DNA of 64,000 bases from Protea cynaroides (GCA_028583415.1 CM053270.1:1688001-1752000); one strand, 5' to 3'. Counted from the first letter of the stretch, positions 10,191 to 22,052 are shown. The notes: a model not told the origin generated them from the letters alone. Numbers and translations are program-made.

Positions 10191-12476
10191 TGTAAGACCC
10201 GTGTCAATCTAACCCGGTCTTACCACCTTGAACCAGGTTAACCCATCATGGTCGAGTCAAATGGACCAAGGGCGTGAAGGAGATCGAGATCACAGGTATC
10301 AAATCGACCCAAAAACACTTAATTTGAAGGGAGGGTCGCATACCCAGCTAAGCAGGGTCGGACCTCCCAAAGCAGAAAGTCAGACCCTCAATTTTGAAGG
10401 GAGGGTCGGACATCTTGAACCCTAGGGTCGACGGGATCATCGACCCTCCCATCGACCCTCGGTTACCGTAAGAAATAGAAATTAGGAAATTTCCTAATTT
10501 TCGATTGGGATTCTTTCCTAATCTCAATGGGACTTATTTTAGGATGTTCCTACTCTATTTAAAAGACGTCCCTAAGCCTCTTTCACTCCTTTCAAAACCC
10601 TAATTGAATTGAGAGAAAGAGAAGAGAAGGAAAAGAAGAAGAAGAGAAGCAAGGAAGAGAATTTAGCCAAAAGAGAACAGTTGCAGAGAAAAGAGTATTC
10701 TTCTCAGGTATGGATACTAATTCCATGAGTTTCTACAGACCTTAGGATAGATATTGATGAGAGTGTGATCTCGAAGAAACCCAAACTATCAACCCATGGT
10801 TAGGTTTTTATGGAAAACCATAGGAGAATGCATGAAAGCTATTTAAGTGGATGATTCATGGTTCAAGACCATGGAATGAATGTTGAATGGAATGTAGAAA
10901 CAAGCCATAGGACCCCAAACACGAAGAATGGACTAAAAAGAGGGAATTGGACCAAAGTGCACCGAGGGTCGATGACCATCCGACCCTAGGTAATCCTGAC
11001 CATCGACCCTCAATGTTCGGGAAGTTCAGATTAGGGGAGGGTCGCACCCAGGGTCGATCAGGACTCCGACCCTACCTCCGACCCTCAGTTAACAGAATAG
11101 TTTTTAAATTCTGAATAAATTCTAATTAAATTTTATCGGCTTTTTAGGTCTTCCAGCAATATAATAACATTATAAAGGTGATTCTAAAGCTTGAAAAAGT
11201 ATCTATTAGCAAGCTAAGGTGAGAAAACAGAACTCTAAACTAATTGGTTAATAACAAACTGTTTTCTATTTTCTTGAGTCCAATGCCATGCTTGATTTTA
11301 TGCGAATATGTTTGTAATGTGCATACAACATGTCATCCAATATTTCTATTATTTGTTCATGCATATTTACTTTATTGTTTATAACATGATGATGATGATG
11401 ATAGGAATAGGCATGTGATTGTATGTGTGTGGTTGGTGTACTTGATGCGAGCGAGTATCAGGGGAGGTGTGATGAGAACGTCAATAAACGTTAACCTTTG
11501 GCGGGTCTCAGCACTTTAGCTCTATCTCTAACTCAAGTCTTGTGCATTAGCATCATCGTATCGTCATTATCTTAGCAGAACTATTATGTCGTAGAGTATC
11601 AGAGGAGGTGGTCTCGGTCCTTGAGTCCTATACTCTACCGGGGGGCCTTAGCTCTATCTCTATGGACATTCTGAGGTATGCTGGGGTAAGGCCTTGGATA
11701 CACTTTTTGGCATTAGGATTGGTTAGTTGCGAGCCCAGTTTGCAGCCCTTGCTAACAGGGGCTTACGTGTTGGTATGGCACTATATAGCAATAAACGTTA
11801 ACCTTTGTTATATAATGTTCATGATTGGGTGCTTGTGAGTCGACGATAAACGTTACCTTTGGGCGGCGTCACACACTTGTGTATAGAGGCAGGGTCAATA
11901 AACGCGACCTTTGACTACCTAAACCTTTCTATTGCATACTGTAAATTTTAAACCAGACCAAAGATATGAATTGATTGCATGCATATGTACTGTTGCATTG
12001 TTTTGTCTACTCACTGAGTCGTGATGTGTGCTCACCCCTCGACATCGAATATTTTAGTTGATGATGCAGGTTTCACAGTTGAAGACTATATGAGTGCTCC
12101 AGCGTACGGGAATCTAGCAGCGATGGAAGCTGAAGCTGAAGTGGATACACATGACTCCTCTTGCGAATGCCACTCATGTGTATTTGATTAGACATTTTAT
12201 AGGTTTTCTATTTTGGATTTAATAAAGACATGTATTTGATATTTATTTATGTCTCAGTGGAAACAGAATAATTTGCTATTAAATTATTAATATCACCGTT
12301 GATTCTCAATTTATTTTATTATAAGACTTCCGCTATTGTGTATTTACTCTGATTGTGATTACGGATGTATGGGGGTTCAGATAACGCGGGGATAGCCTAC
12401 TCGAGATCCTGGTTGAACCGTTGGTTATTAGCGGTTCATCACACTATTCTGAAGTGTGCGGAATTGGGGTGTGACA
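10191..12476 (+). mobile_element. 5' LTR of plus-strand Tekay-like element (GGGTCGA subfamily)
   Basis: 2286 bp from TGTAAGACCCG to GGGGTGTGACA, followed at once by a PBS. It is nearly the reverse complement in layout of the LTR at 24046-26352. GGGTCG/CGACCC clusters lie at 10320-10465 and 10960-11095. TATA and donor lie between the clusters. Downstream are conserved LTR blocks (TAGCTCTATCTCTA, GGTTAGTTGCGAGCCCAG, TGTGTATAGAGG) and repeated TCAATAAACGTTAACC segments. The 3' LTR is not visible because of the sequence gap. Confidence 0.9.
10555..10708 (+). promoter_or_regulatory. LTR promoter and leader: TATA box plus splice donor
   Basis: TATA-like CTATTTAAAA at 10555-10564, a purine-rich leader, then TCTCAG|GTATGG with the candidate intron starting at 10708. 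Same order in all Tekay-like LTRs of the window. Confidence 0.55.
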
Positions 12477-12479
12477 ACT

Positions 12480-12491
12480 TGGTATCAGAGC
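12480..12491 (+). other. Primer binding site (initiator tRNA-Met type)
   Basis: TGGTATCAGAGC, three bases after the LTR end TGTGACA. Confidence 0.95.
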
Positions 12492-12702
12492 ATCTCAGGC
12501 CTTGCCCGCTGAACTAACATACATTCAAGACAAATGTGAACTGGGATAGGATAAAAGTAAAAATAGTAATATTAACACACTATAAGCACAAGTGATGGTT
12601 GAGACCAAATTTAAAAAAAAAAGAATAATGCATCTATTAAAGGGGAAACAAGTTACATACAATGAGAGAGAAACAAATTGTATATACATAACTAAAGCAA
12701 AG

Positions 12703-12727
12703 TACAGTCCACAACCCGGACAGTTAC
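12703..12727. promoter_or_regulatory. Conserved hairpin between PBS and antisense gene (copy 2)
   Basis: Core GTCCACAACCCGGAC with TACA and AGTTAC flanks; arms GTCC/GGAC. Conserved with copies at 843, 23798 and 57219. Confidence 0.55.
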
Positions 12728-12755
12728 TTCGTAGTACAAAGAAAATAAAGTACAA

Positions 12756-14000
12756 TCAAGAAGCTGGAGGCGAAGAAGGAGGCGGAGCCTCACGGTCTCT
12801 GTCGTAGTCCTCGGCATAGACTCTAGTCAACCAGGCTATCTGAGTCTGGGTCGTCTGTAGAGTAGTAGTAAGATCGGCTACCCTCCTATCAGTCGCACGC
12901 TGAACCTCAAGGAGCTCTCCCATCCGCGTGTCTGATGCGTGCTGGGCGGCTAGCAATTCATCCATCCTCAGATCAGATCTGCGCTGAGCCTCCCTAATCT
13001 CCTGCAGCATCTCCATCATATCAAAAGGTGGGCGTGAAGGACCAGATGCATGAGAAGAACCAGTCTCAGGTACAGGATCCGCCGCAGGAGAAGTACCAAC
13101 TCCAGCCGCATCCGTAGGTGAAGGCGGGGGTATCGCGTCGACATCCATATACATACGGTCGTCATCGTCGACGGGATCCACATGAGCTCTAGCAGCAGCA
13201 GCAGCAGCCTCAGCGTCAGCCATCTCAATACGAGTGTGAGGGCGCACCATCGTGTTCCTCTCCTCATCACTAACCTGGGCATCTCGCATACCCATCTTAC
13301 AGATAGCCTCCCAATCTAGTAGCGACGAGAAGGTTTTCTCCTGAATCTTCTCATCTACTAAGTCCACCCCCAGGCGAGTAAGCAGGACAGTGATCATGCG
13401 TCCATATTGTAGGTTACCCCTATGACCGGACAATGTAGTACTAATCATGGTCCGCATGATGATGTATGGAAGACAGACTGGCTGTCTAGTGCAAATACTA
13501 TATATCAAAAACTGGGTCAGCTGAGAAACCCTCTCATAGTGCCCATTCTACGGAATCAGATTATGTTGGATAATCTTATAGAAGACCCGTGGAGCAGGAC
13601 GCAGGTAACAAGCTCTCATCTGCCAGCGATCAGGTTGTAGCAGCTGGTTGTCGATCTCTGCCCTCATCTCCATAGAAACAAACTGGGGCTCTCCAGGTGC
13701 ATAGTACACCATGGGGCCATCATAAGGAATGCCCAGCAGATCGGCCAGTTTCCAGTAGTCAAATGAAATGTACACCCCTTTAACATAGCTGGTGATGCGC
13801 AACTCTTGACCCCTCTCAACGTCATTGTAATTCCCCACCACCTGGAGATTACAATAGAACTGACGCACCAAATCCGGACATGTGCATGCGTCGTAAGTAA
13901 TGACAGGGAGCCACCCCATGTCACCAAATTCTCTCTCTATGTTGAACAAGGCTAGCTCAGCCAACTGCACCAGACGACCACCCTCCACTTTCTTTCGAGC
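12756..14000 (-). pseudogene. Antisense transposon gene (PF20167-type), start lost in gap
   Basis: Minus-strand protein antisense to its host LTR element. Order: KKVEGGRLVQLAELALF, FGDMGWLPVITYDACTCPDL, VRQFYCNLQVV, SYVKGVYISFDYWKLADLLG, RVFYKIIQHNLIP, then TRQPVCLPYIIMRTMIS, an Ala-rich/acidic linker and a tail with TTQTQIAWLTRVYAEDYD. The architecture resembles the 'putative plant transposon protein' domain (PF20167), which I recognise by motif order only. One in-frame stop (TAG for Gln in LIPQ.GH) lies near 13545, otherwise the frame is open. The first ~60 residues lie in the gap. Stop-to-PBS distance is about 265 bp, as in the copy at 22500. Function unknown. Confidence 0.8.
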
Positions 14001-14500
14001 NNNNNNNNNNNNNNNNNNNNNNNNNNNNNNNNNNNNNNNNNNNNNNNNNNNNNNNNNNNNNNNNNNNNNNNNNNNNNNNNNNNNNNNNNNNNNNNNNNNN
14101 NNNNNNNNNNNNNNNNNNNNNNNNNNNNNNNNNNNNNNNNNNNNNNNNNNNNNNNNNNNNNNNNNNNNNNNNNNNNNNNNNNNNNNNNNNNNNNNNNNNN
14201 NNNNNNNNNNNNNNNNNNNNNNNNNNNNNNNNNNNNNNNNNNNNNNNNNNNNNNNNNNNNNNNNNNNNNNNNNNNNNNNNNNNNNNNNNNNNNNNNNNNN
14301 NNNNNNNNNNNNNNNNNNNNNNNNNNNNNNNNNNNNNNNNNNNNNNNNNNNNNNNNNNNNNNNNNNNNNNNNNNNNNNNNNNNNNNNNNNNNNNNNNNNN
14401 NNNNNNNNNNNNNNNNNNNNNNNNNNNNNNNNNNNNNNNNNNNNNNNNNNNNNNNNNNNNNNNNNNNNNNNNNNNNNNNNNNNNNNNNNNNNNNNNNNNN
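14001..14500. other. Assembly gap (500 N)
   Basis: Exactly 500 N, probably a placeholder of unknown true size. It hides the start of the antisense gene and any gag-pol and 3' LTR of the left element, plus about 94 bp of LTR on the right. Confidence 1.
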
Positions 14501-16702
14501 TAACTAAACCATACACATTCACAATAATAATCAGAGTAAATATACAATAACGAAAGTTTTAATAATGAACCGAGAATCTAAATGTGATAATCATAAATAA
14601 AATATTCAATTATCTGTCATAGCCTGAAACATAAGTAAATAAAATATTCGATTACATTTCCTTAATAATCCAAATAAAAATCTAATCGAAAACACATGAG
14701 TTGCACTCGCATGACGAGTCATGTGTCTCCACTATATCTTCTGCATCCATCACTGCAACATGCCCGTAGGTAGGAGCATTCATATAATCTTCCACAGTTG
14801 TACCTACGTCATCAACTAAAATATTCGAATTCAAAAGGGTGAGCACACATCACGGCTCAGTGAGCAAACAAAACAATGCAACAAACATATGCATGCGTAC
14901 AATTCATATCTATGGTCTGTTATGAGTTTGCAATGTGCAATAGAAAGGTTCGGAGGCCACCTTACCTCTATACACGAGTATTTGAAGACGCCCAATGAAA
15001 ACGGCACCGTCGTCCCACATGCACCCACTATAATATAATATACCCAATGAAAACGGCATTGCAGTACCGGTTGCATCATACCAACACGTAAACCCCTATT
15101 GGCAAGGGCTTGCAAACTGGGCTCGCAACTAACCAATCCTAATGTTAAACAGTGTATCCAAGTCCTCACCCCAGCATCCCTCAATACGTCCATAGAGATA
15201 GAGCTAAGGCCCCCGGCAGAGTCAGAGACTACACGGTCTGAGCCAACCTCCCCTGATGCCCTACGACGTAATAGATCTGCTAAGGTAATGGCGATACGAT
15301 GATGTTAGTGGACTAGACTTGAGTAGAGACATGGTACAATATACCCAATAAAAACTGCATTGCAGTACCGGTTGCACCATCCCCTACTCACATCAAGTAC
15401 ACTAACCAAACACAAACATTCACATGCCTATTCCTATCATCATCATCATCATCATGTTATAAACAACGAAGTTAAATATGCATGAACAGTAATAATAGAA
15501 ATATTGGGTGACATGTTAAATGCACAATACACGCATACAAGCATGGAATCATTCACAGTATTGGACTCAATAAATAAAACAGCTTATTATTAGCCCATTA
15601 GTTTAGGTCTTGCTCCCTCACCTTTGATTAAGTGTAAATCCTCTTTCAAGCTTTAAGAATCATTGTTATATCACTAGAAAGACCTAACAAGTCGATAGAA
15701 TTTAATTAGAATTTATTCCAATAATTTTAAGCTTCCTGTAATGCTAGGTTCGCAGGTTGGGTTGCAGGTTGGGTAGCAGGTTTCTGTGACCCCAAGGTAT
15801 AGGGTCGATCATAGGGTCGGTTATCCTATCGACCTTAGGTGCGACCGCAGCCTCCCTGGACTTCCCGAGAGCATGGGGTCGATCCTGTGGTCTAGTAGGG
15901 TCGGTTCCCAATCGACCCTATGTGCGACCGCACGTGGTTTGAGTCGACCATTCTTTCTACAGCCCATTCTTCATGTTTGGGTCCTTTGGCTTACTTCTAT
16001 AGTCCATCCTATAATTGTTCTATGACTTAAAACTCCAAGTTACTCACTTTACTTAGTTTTCAATGATTTCCTCTATGGTTTCCATTGGAATTTATCCATG
16101 GATGGATGATTTAGATTTCTCCTAGATCATACCCTCTTCATGAACTATTCTAAGGTCTTAAGCAATTCATGGAAAACATATTCATACCTGAGGGTTGCTG
16201 AGATTCAGAGGTTTCTCTGAATTCCTTCTCTTTGGTCTTCTTCTCCACTTTCCTTCTCTTCTCCTTCTCCTCTCTTTCTCTCACTTTCAATTAGGGTTTC
16301 AAAAGGAGTGAAAAGAGTCTAAGGGACGTCCTATTTATAGAGAAAACCTCCCAAAATAAGTCCCATTGAGATTAGGAAAGAATCCCCTTGAAATTAGGAA
16401 AGTTTCCTAATTACGATTTTAGTCGGTGATCCTAGGGTCGATGCTAGGGTCGCAGATCCCGTCGACCCTAGGGTCTCAAGTCATCCGACCCTAGAACTGA
16501 AGTCATGGGTCTGACTTTAGGTTGAGGTGGGGTCGACCCTAGCTGTTTAGGCATGCGACCCTACCCTCAATTTTACTGTTTGTAGGTCAGTTTCATACCT
16601 GGTCTTGCGATTTCCTTCACGCACTTGGTCCACTTGGCTCGACCATGATAGGTAAACCTGGTACAAGGTGGTAAGACCGGTTAGTTTGTTACAGGTCTTA
16701 CA
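14501..16702 (-). mobile_element. 3' LTR of minus-strand Tekay-like element (GGGTCGA subfamily), left end in gap
   Basis: 14501 aligns with 24141 of the partner LTR, so about 94 bp are hidden. The right end ACAGGTCTTACA (16702) is identical to the partner end at 26352. By eye the two LTRs are very similar throughout, including three AATGAAAACGGCATTGCAG blocks, a (CAT)n run and GGGTCGA clusters at 15735-15930 and 16430-16565. Confidence 0.92.
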
Positions 16703-16716
16703 ACTCCCCCCTTCTC
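16703..16716 (-). other. Polypurine tract
   Basis: ACTCCCCCCTTCTC on the plus strand, i.e. GAGAAGGGGGGAGT in element orientation immediately upstream of the 3' LTR: the plus-strand DNA primer site. Confidence 0.85.
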
Positions 16717-19700
16717 ATTAAAATTTTGTCCTCAAAATTGGTACATACCTTCCAAATCGGAAAGATGACGGTATTGCTTTCGCATAGCATTCTCTTCTTC
16801 CCATGTGATTTCCTCTATATCTCTGTTTCTCCAGGTGACTTTAACATAATAGATATCACGGTTGCGTAGTCATTGAACCTTTCGGCTGGTGATTTCAGTT
16901 GGTGCTACTTCAAATGTCAAATCATCAGTCAAATCAGGTGGATCTACTGTCAAAACGTGCATTGGATCTCTGACGTACTTCTTCAATAATGAAACATGGA
17001 TACATCATGCACACTTAACATAGATGGTGGTAGTGCTAACTGGTAAGCCACCTTTCCATGTTTGGCTAGAATCTCATATGGCCCGAAATATCTCGGACTT
17101 AGGTTCCCTTTTTTTCCAAACCGTTTTAAAGCTCGCATAGGTGATACTTTCAAGAATACCTTATCACCTACAACAAATTCAAGGTCTCAGCGTCGAGTAT
17201 CTGCATATTGTTTCGGACGATTCTGAGTTGTTCTCACTCTTTCCTTGATGATGTTGACCACTCGACAAGTCTCTTCAACAAATTTTGGTCCAACAATGCT
17301 ACGTTCTCCAACTTCATTCCAGAAAAGAGGAGTTCGACAGTTCCTACCATACAGTGCTTCATATGGTGACATCTATATAGTAGCCTGGTAGCTGTTGTTA
17401 TAAGCGAACTCGATCAATGGTAATTTTTCATCCCATGATCCTTTAAAATCAATTACATAGGCTCGAAGCATATCTTCTAAAATATGAATGGTACGCTCCG
17501 AGTATCCATCTGTCTGAGGATGGAATACAGTACTAAACTTCAATGTTGTACCCATAGCCTTTTGCAATCCTTCCCAAAACTTTGAAGTAAATCATGGATC
17601 TCTGTCGGACACAATGCTTTTAGGTACACCGTGTAATCTGACAATATTATCCACATACAACTTAGCTAACCTCTCCAGTGTATACTGAGGTCGTATAGCT
17701 ATAAAACGAGCCGTTTTATTCAGGCGGTCTACAATCACCCAAACTGCGTCGACTACACGGGGAGTCAATGGTAACCCTGTGACGAAGTCCATAGTGATGC
17801 AGTCCCATTTCCATGCTGGTTCTGGTAATGGCTGTAACAGTCCTGCAGGTCTTTGTCGTTCAGCCTTCACCCTTTGACAATTTAGGCATTGCGACACTAA
17901 CGTAGCTACATCTGCTTTCATTCCTCTCCACTAATATAATTTCTTTAGATCATGATATATTTTTGTACTTCCAGGATGTATCGAATAGATGGTGGTATGC
18001 GCTTCTTTCATCAGTCGGTGTCTAATGTCCAGATTTTCCATCTCAGGAACACATATTCTTTCTTTGTAGTTCAGTATCCTTTCATCATCCAAGGCAAACT
18101 TAGGGATAGTCCTACCTTTTTCAATGTCCTCTTGTACCGTTCTTAGATAAGGGTTTGATTTAATAGCTGTTTTCACTTCATCAACTATATCCGGAACAAT
18201 CTTCAATGTGGCAAACATATTTGAAAACTGATGAATAAGCCCTTGATTGGTTGATTCATCCGATACATCTATCACGAACTGCTCCTTACCGTAATTGAAC
18301 ACTTTTCCTGTGGTACACATTGCGACAGTTGTGTTAACCTCTCCTAGAGATTTTATCATTGTTTTTCTACTCAGTGCATCAGCTACCACATTAGCTTTTC
18401 CCAAATGATACTGGATGTCACAATCATAGTCTTTCAATAATTCCAGCCATCTTCTTTGCCTCATATTCAACTCCTTCTTATTAAATAGATAAGTGAGAAT
18501 CTTATGATCTGATTTAATCTGAAATTTCTCTTCGTACAAGTAATGTCTCCATATCTTGACAGCATGTACCACTGCCGCTAACTCCAAGTCATGAATAGGA
18601 TAGTTCTTTTCATGTGTCTTCAGTTATCTTGAGGCATATGCAATTACTTGTTCTCCTTGCATAAGTACACATCCTAAACCCAATCCCGATGCATCAGTGT
18701 ACAAAATAAATGGCTGTCTTGGAATCAGAATTGTCACAGGTCTTACAAGAATAGTCAAGATCGGAGCAGATATCAATCTAGCCTTCAATGTTTGAAAACT
18801 CTTCTCACATTTATCAGTCCAAACAAACTTTTCGCCCTTCTTAGTCAAACTGGTCAGAGGTACGACAATTCGGGAATAGTCTTCCATGAATCGTCGATAA
18901 TACCCAACTAGACCTAGGAAACTTCTAATTTCTGCAATGCTCTTCGGTGCTTCCCACTTCACAATGGCTTCAATCTTGCTAGGATCCACTTTAATTCCTT
19001 CAGCGGATACAACATGGCCTAGAAAAGCGACTTCATTTAGCCAAAACTTACACTTTGTAAATTTGGCGTAAAGCTTCTCTTTCCGTAATCGCGGCAAAGC
19101 GGCTCTTGAATTTATAATATGAGTTTCCTTGTCCTTGGAGTAGACCAATATATCATCAATGAATACAAGAACCGATGTATCCAACATATCATGGAATACC
19201 CGATTCATAAGTTCCATAAAAGTTGCTGGTGCGTTAGTCAATCCAAAAGACATGACCAAAAATTCATAATGTCCATATCTCGTCCTGAATGCTGTCTTGG
19301 GAATGTCTCTATCTTTGATCTTCAACTAATGGTAGCCTGACCGAAGATTGATCTTGGAGAACACTTTGGCACGTTGCAACTGATCGAACAAGTCATCGAT
19401 CCGAGGCAATGGATACCGATTCTTGATTGTCAACTTATTCAATTCCCAGTAGTCTATACACAGTCGAACACTACCGTCCTTCTTCTTTACGAATAATATT
19501 GTCACTCCCCATGGCGATATGCTAGGTCAGATAAAACCTATGTCCAGCAATTCTTGCAACTGTACTTTTAATTCCTTTAATTCTGTAGGAGCCATTCGAT
19601 AGGGTGCTTTAGATACTGGTGCAGCTCCGGGGGTATGATCTATAACGAACTATGTCGCTTGGTCGGGTGGTAGTCCTGGTAATTCTTCAGGAAATACATC

Positions 19701-20208
19701 TGGGAAGTTACGCACAACTTTAATATTTTCCATTCGTGGTGCTTCCTTGGTAAGATCGACCACAGATACTAGACACCCAACTCTTCCTTTCTCGAGGCAT
19801 TTCTTAGCCTTTAATGCAGAGAGTATGAGCTTACGTTTATGGGGCAGTTTGGTTCCTGCAAATCTAAACTTTGCTCCTTCCTTATCTTTAAATGTCAACA
19901 TCATTTCTGCACATAAGAGGTTTGCAGAATGCCGAGCTAACCAGTCCATTCCCAAGATGACGTCAAAGTCTGCCATCTCAAGTTGGATTAAGGTTGCATC
20001 CGAGGGTTTCTCCCCAATAAGAACTGGACATGGTCCATAACCTTTTTCTAATTCTACTTCTAATCCTATTGGTGATCGTACAAGCAGTTTGTAGTCTAAC
20101 GTTTTGATGGGTTGATTCAACTTCTTTTCAAATGACACAGTATAAAAGAATGAGTAGCTCCTGAATCAAAGAGTACTCTGGCGGGTATGCCATTAATAGG
20201 TACGATAC
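16717..20208 (-). pseudogene. pol polyprotein: protease, reverse transcriptase, RNase H, integrase, chromodomain (Tekay/Del-like)
   Basis: On the minus strand, in order: aspartic protease with ARVLFDSGATHSF (~20190) and ADFDVILGMDWLARH; reverse transcriptase with KAPYRMAPTELKELK, FGLTNAPATF and catalytic VFIDDILVYS (~19150); RNase H with LYTDASGLGLG and GKANVVADALSRK; integrase with CLNCQRVKAERQRPAGLLQP, ITMDFVTGLP, FHPQTDGYSERTI and EFAYNNSYQATI; and a decayed C-terminal tail with ITWEEENAMRKQYRHL, typical of a chromodomain that targets integration to heterochromatin. Stops interrupt it at 19527-19529, 19326-19328, 18624-18626, 17592-17594, 17373-17375 and 17187-17189; frameshifts occur near 20150 and in the chromodomain region. 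The enzymes would copy RNA to DNA and integrate it. This copy cannot make full-length Pol. Confidence 0.93.
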
Positions 20209-20277
20209 CTGTGATTTGTTTTAATTTAGTCTACATGGTCATACAATGTAGCACAACTTAAAAGGTTCAGGTCATAC
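20209..20277 (-). other. Candidate spliceosomal intron at the gag/protease junction
   Basis: Minus strand: donor CACAA|GTATGACC, acceptor AAATCACAG|GTATCG, 69 nt. Removal joins ...DVVTS to IVPINGIPARVLFDSGA in frame; unspliced RNA stops within three codons of the donor. The element at 54680 has an 80-nt intron of different sequence at the same site. Confidence 0.7.
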
Positions 20278-21532
20278 TTGTGACCACATCAAGCGATGCG
20301 GCAGCTTCCTCAGATGTAACAGCATAAACTCTTCCTTGTTGTAGCTATTTTTTGGGCGTAGAACACTCCTTTGACATATGTCCCACCTTATTGCAGTTAT
20401 AGCACCTTACTCCTTTACCATTTTGTTTCTGTTGTAGTTGGGTTGCTGGAGTAGTCTTGGCTGCAACAGTAAAGCCTTGAGCATGGAAGGGTTTGAATGT
20501 CTTGATGTTCCCTCCGTTATAAGAATTTCCAGCTGGCCTTTTAATACCCCTGTTTTGAGTAAAATAGCTCTCTTTCTGGCTCGATTCTATCACTCGAGCA
20601 ATTTGTACGGCTTCATTGTAGACCTTCTTCTCCAGTCCCAGAACATGTTCGGGAATACTTCCCCTCAGTCCCGTGACGAACCTTTGGGTCTTCGTGTCTT
20701 CCTCTTGCATACTAACAGCTGCGAAGAAAAATAGCTCCTCATAACGTTGTTGATATGCATCCACAATCATTTGTCCCTGATATAAACTCAGGAACTCCTT
20801 CTCCATAGAATCTCTGAAACTACGTGGAAAATATAACGCCTCTCTATATGTAGCCCAGGTCAATTGGGCGTGCTTGGATAACAGATAGGTCCTTGTGGAC
20901 TTCCACCAATGATGTGCATCACCTTTCAGCATAAATGTAGCACATAGTACTTCTCTTCCTCAGTAACAGTCATCATCATAAAATTCCTCTCCATTTCGTC
21001 AACCCAATGTGCTGGCCATAAAGGATCAGACGGTTTACCATTAAACTCCTTTGGTTTCATCTTCAGAAAGTGCTTAATCAGTCGGGAGTGGTCCAGCTGA
21101 TTCTGAGCATATGCCCCATACATAGGCGGTGGATACTGGTAGTTGCCCTGAACTACCTCAGGATTTGGCAGGGGCCTGTGCAGCTGGCGGTTGAGGTATT
21201 TGGGGTGTAGGGTTGTTACCCACTGTTGCTGCACTAGTTTGCCCGGTCGGCATAGGTGTAGCGTGTGCCGCTTGGAACATCATTCCCATGACTGCTTGCA
21301 TATGAGCTTGCACTTGTTGCATGTGTTGTAGCTGTTGTGCCAGATTCATTATGGTGGTTGTCAATTCCAGAGGTGGGGCTGGTAAGTTAGTAGGATTTTC
21401 CTGGCCATGAGTTACTGGTGGTGCCACATTCGGATTATCCTATACTTCTGGATTTTCATGGCTGCCTTCCTCCACAGGTGGTGGTGGTGGAATAGAGTTA
21501 CGGTTTTGTCTGGTCACTCTGCATCCAGCCAT
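20278..21532 (-). pseudogene. gag with zinc knuckle
   Basis: The likely start is the minus-strand ATG at 21532 (MAGCRVTRQNRN), 24 nt downstream of a strong splice acceptor. Order: Pro/Gln-rich N-terminus with LAQQLQHMQQVQAHMQAVMG; Gag core with KPSDPLWPAHWVDEMERN, HHWWKSTRTYLLSKHAQ, FPRSFRDSMEKEFLSLYQGQ and YQQRYEELFFFAAVSMQ; a basic linker; zinc knuckle CYNCNKVGHMSKEC (CX2CX4HX4C) that binds RNA; then the short tail EEAAASLDVVTS up to the intron. It is broken by a stop near 21445, by frameshifts around 21160-21230 and 20930, and by a TAG just after the knuckle (~20345). Gag would form particles and package RNA. Confidence 0.9.
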
Positions 21533-21556
21533 TATCCGTTCTGGTAGTGGTAATGC

Positions 21557-21558
21557 CT
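21557..21558 (-). promoter_or_regulatory. Splice acceptor just upstream of gag ATG
   Basis: Minus strand TTCTATGATTTTCAG|GC: a strong 3' splice site 24 nt before the gag ATG. It pairs logically with the LTR donor at 25837, giving a ~4.3 kb leader intron that would contain the PBS and the antisense gene. This is inferred from consensus only. Confidence 0.5.
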
Positions 21559-21669
21559 GAAAATCATAGAATACATAAGGCAATCATCATATACTTCATT
21601 CTCATATTTAAATTGACTAGTCAATGAAATTTTCAATTTTTTCAGATCATTTTGACAAAAATACTGTAT

Positions 21670-21895
21670 TTTCCATCGTAGGATCGATGGTAGGGTCGAT
21701 CTCTATGCAACCCTAGGGTATGCGACCCTAAGAATCACTGTCAGCTTACCGAGAGCCTAGGGTCGATGGTAGGGTCGATATATATCCGACCCTAGTGTCA
21801 ACCCCTAGTTTTCTGTCAGATCACCGAGAGGCTAGGGTCGATGAATGGGTTGGAGGTAGGGTCGCATGTCTTGGTCGAATTATGCGACCCTAGGA
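21670..21895. promoter_or_regulatory. GGGTCGA motif cluster upstream of antisense gene
   Basis: At least ten GGGTCG/CGACCC sites in about 220 bp, e.g. AGGGTCGATCTC, TATCCGACCCTAG, TAGGGTCGCATG. It lies between gag and the antisense gene and uses the same motif as this element's own LTR clusters. Confidence 0.7.
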
Positions 21896-22052
21896 CCCAG
21901 AATCAGGTTTTTAAACCTGATTTTGGTTTCATTTCCCATTCTTTCTCCTGTCTTTCAACTCAACTCGTTCCTCTAAGTTGCTACAGTAACGACCCCTTCC
22001 GGTTTGGTGATATTTTTTGCTTCTGTTTGCGACTTTTACTCCTTCTCTACAG

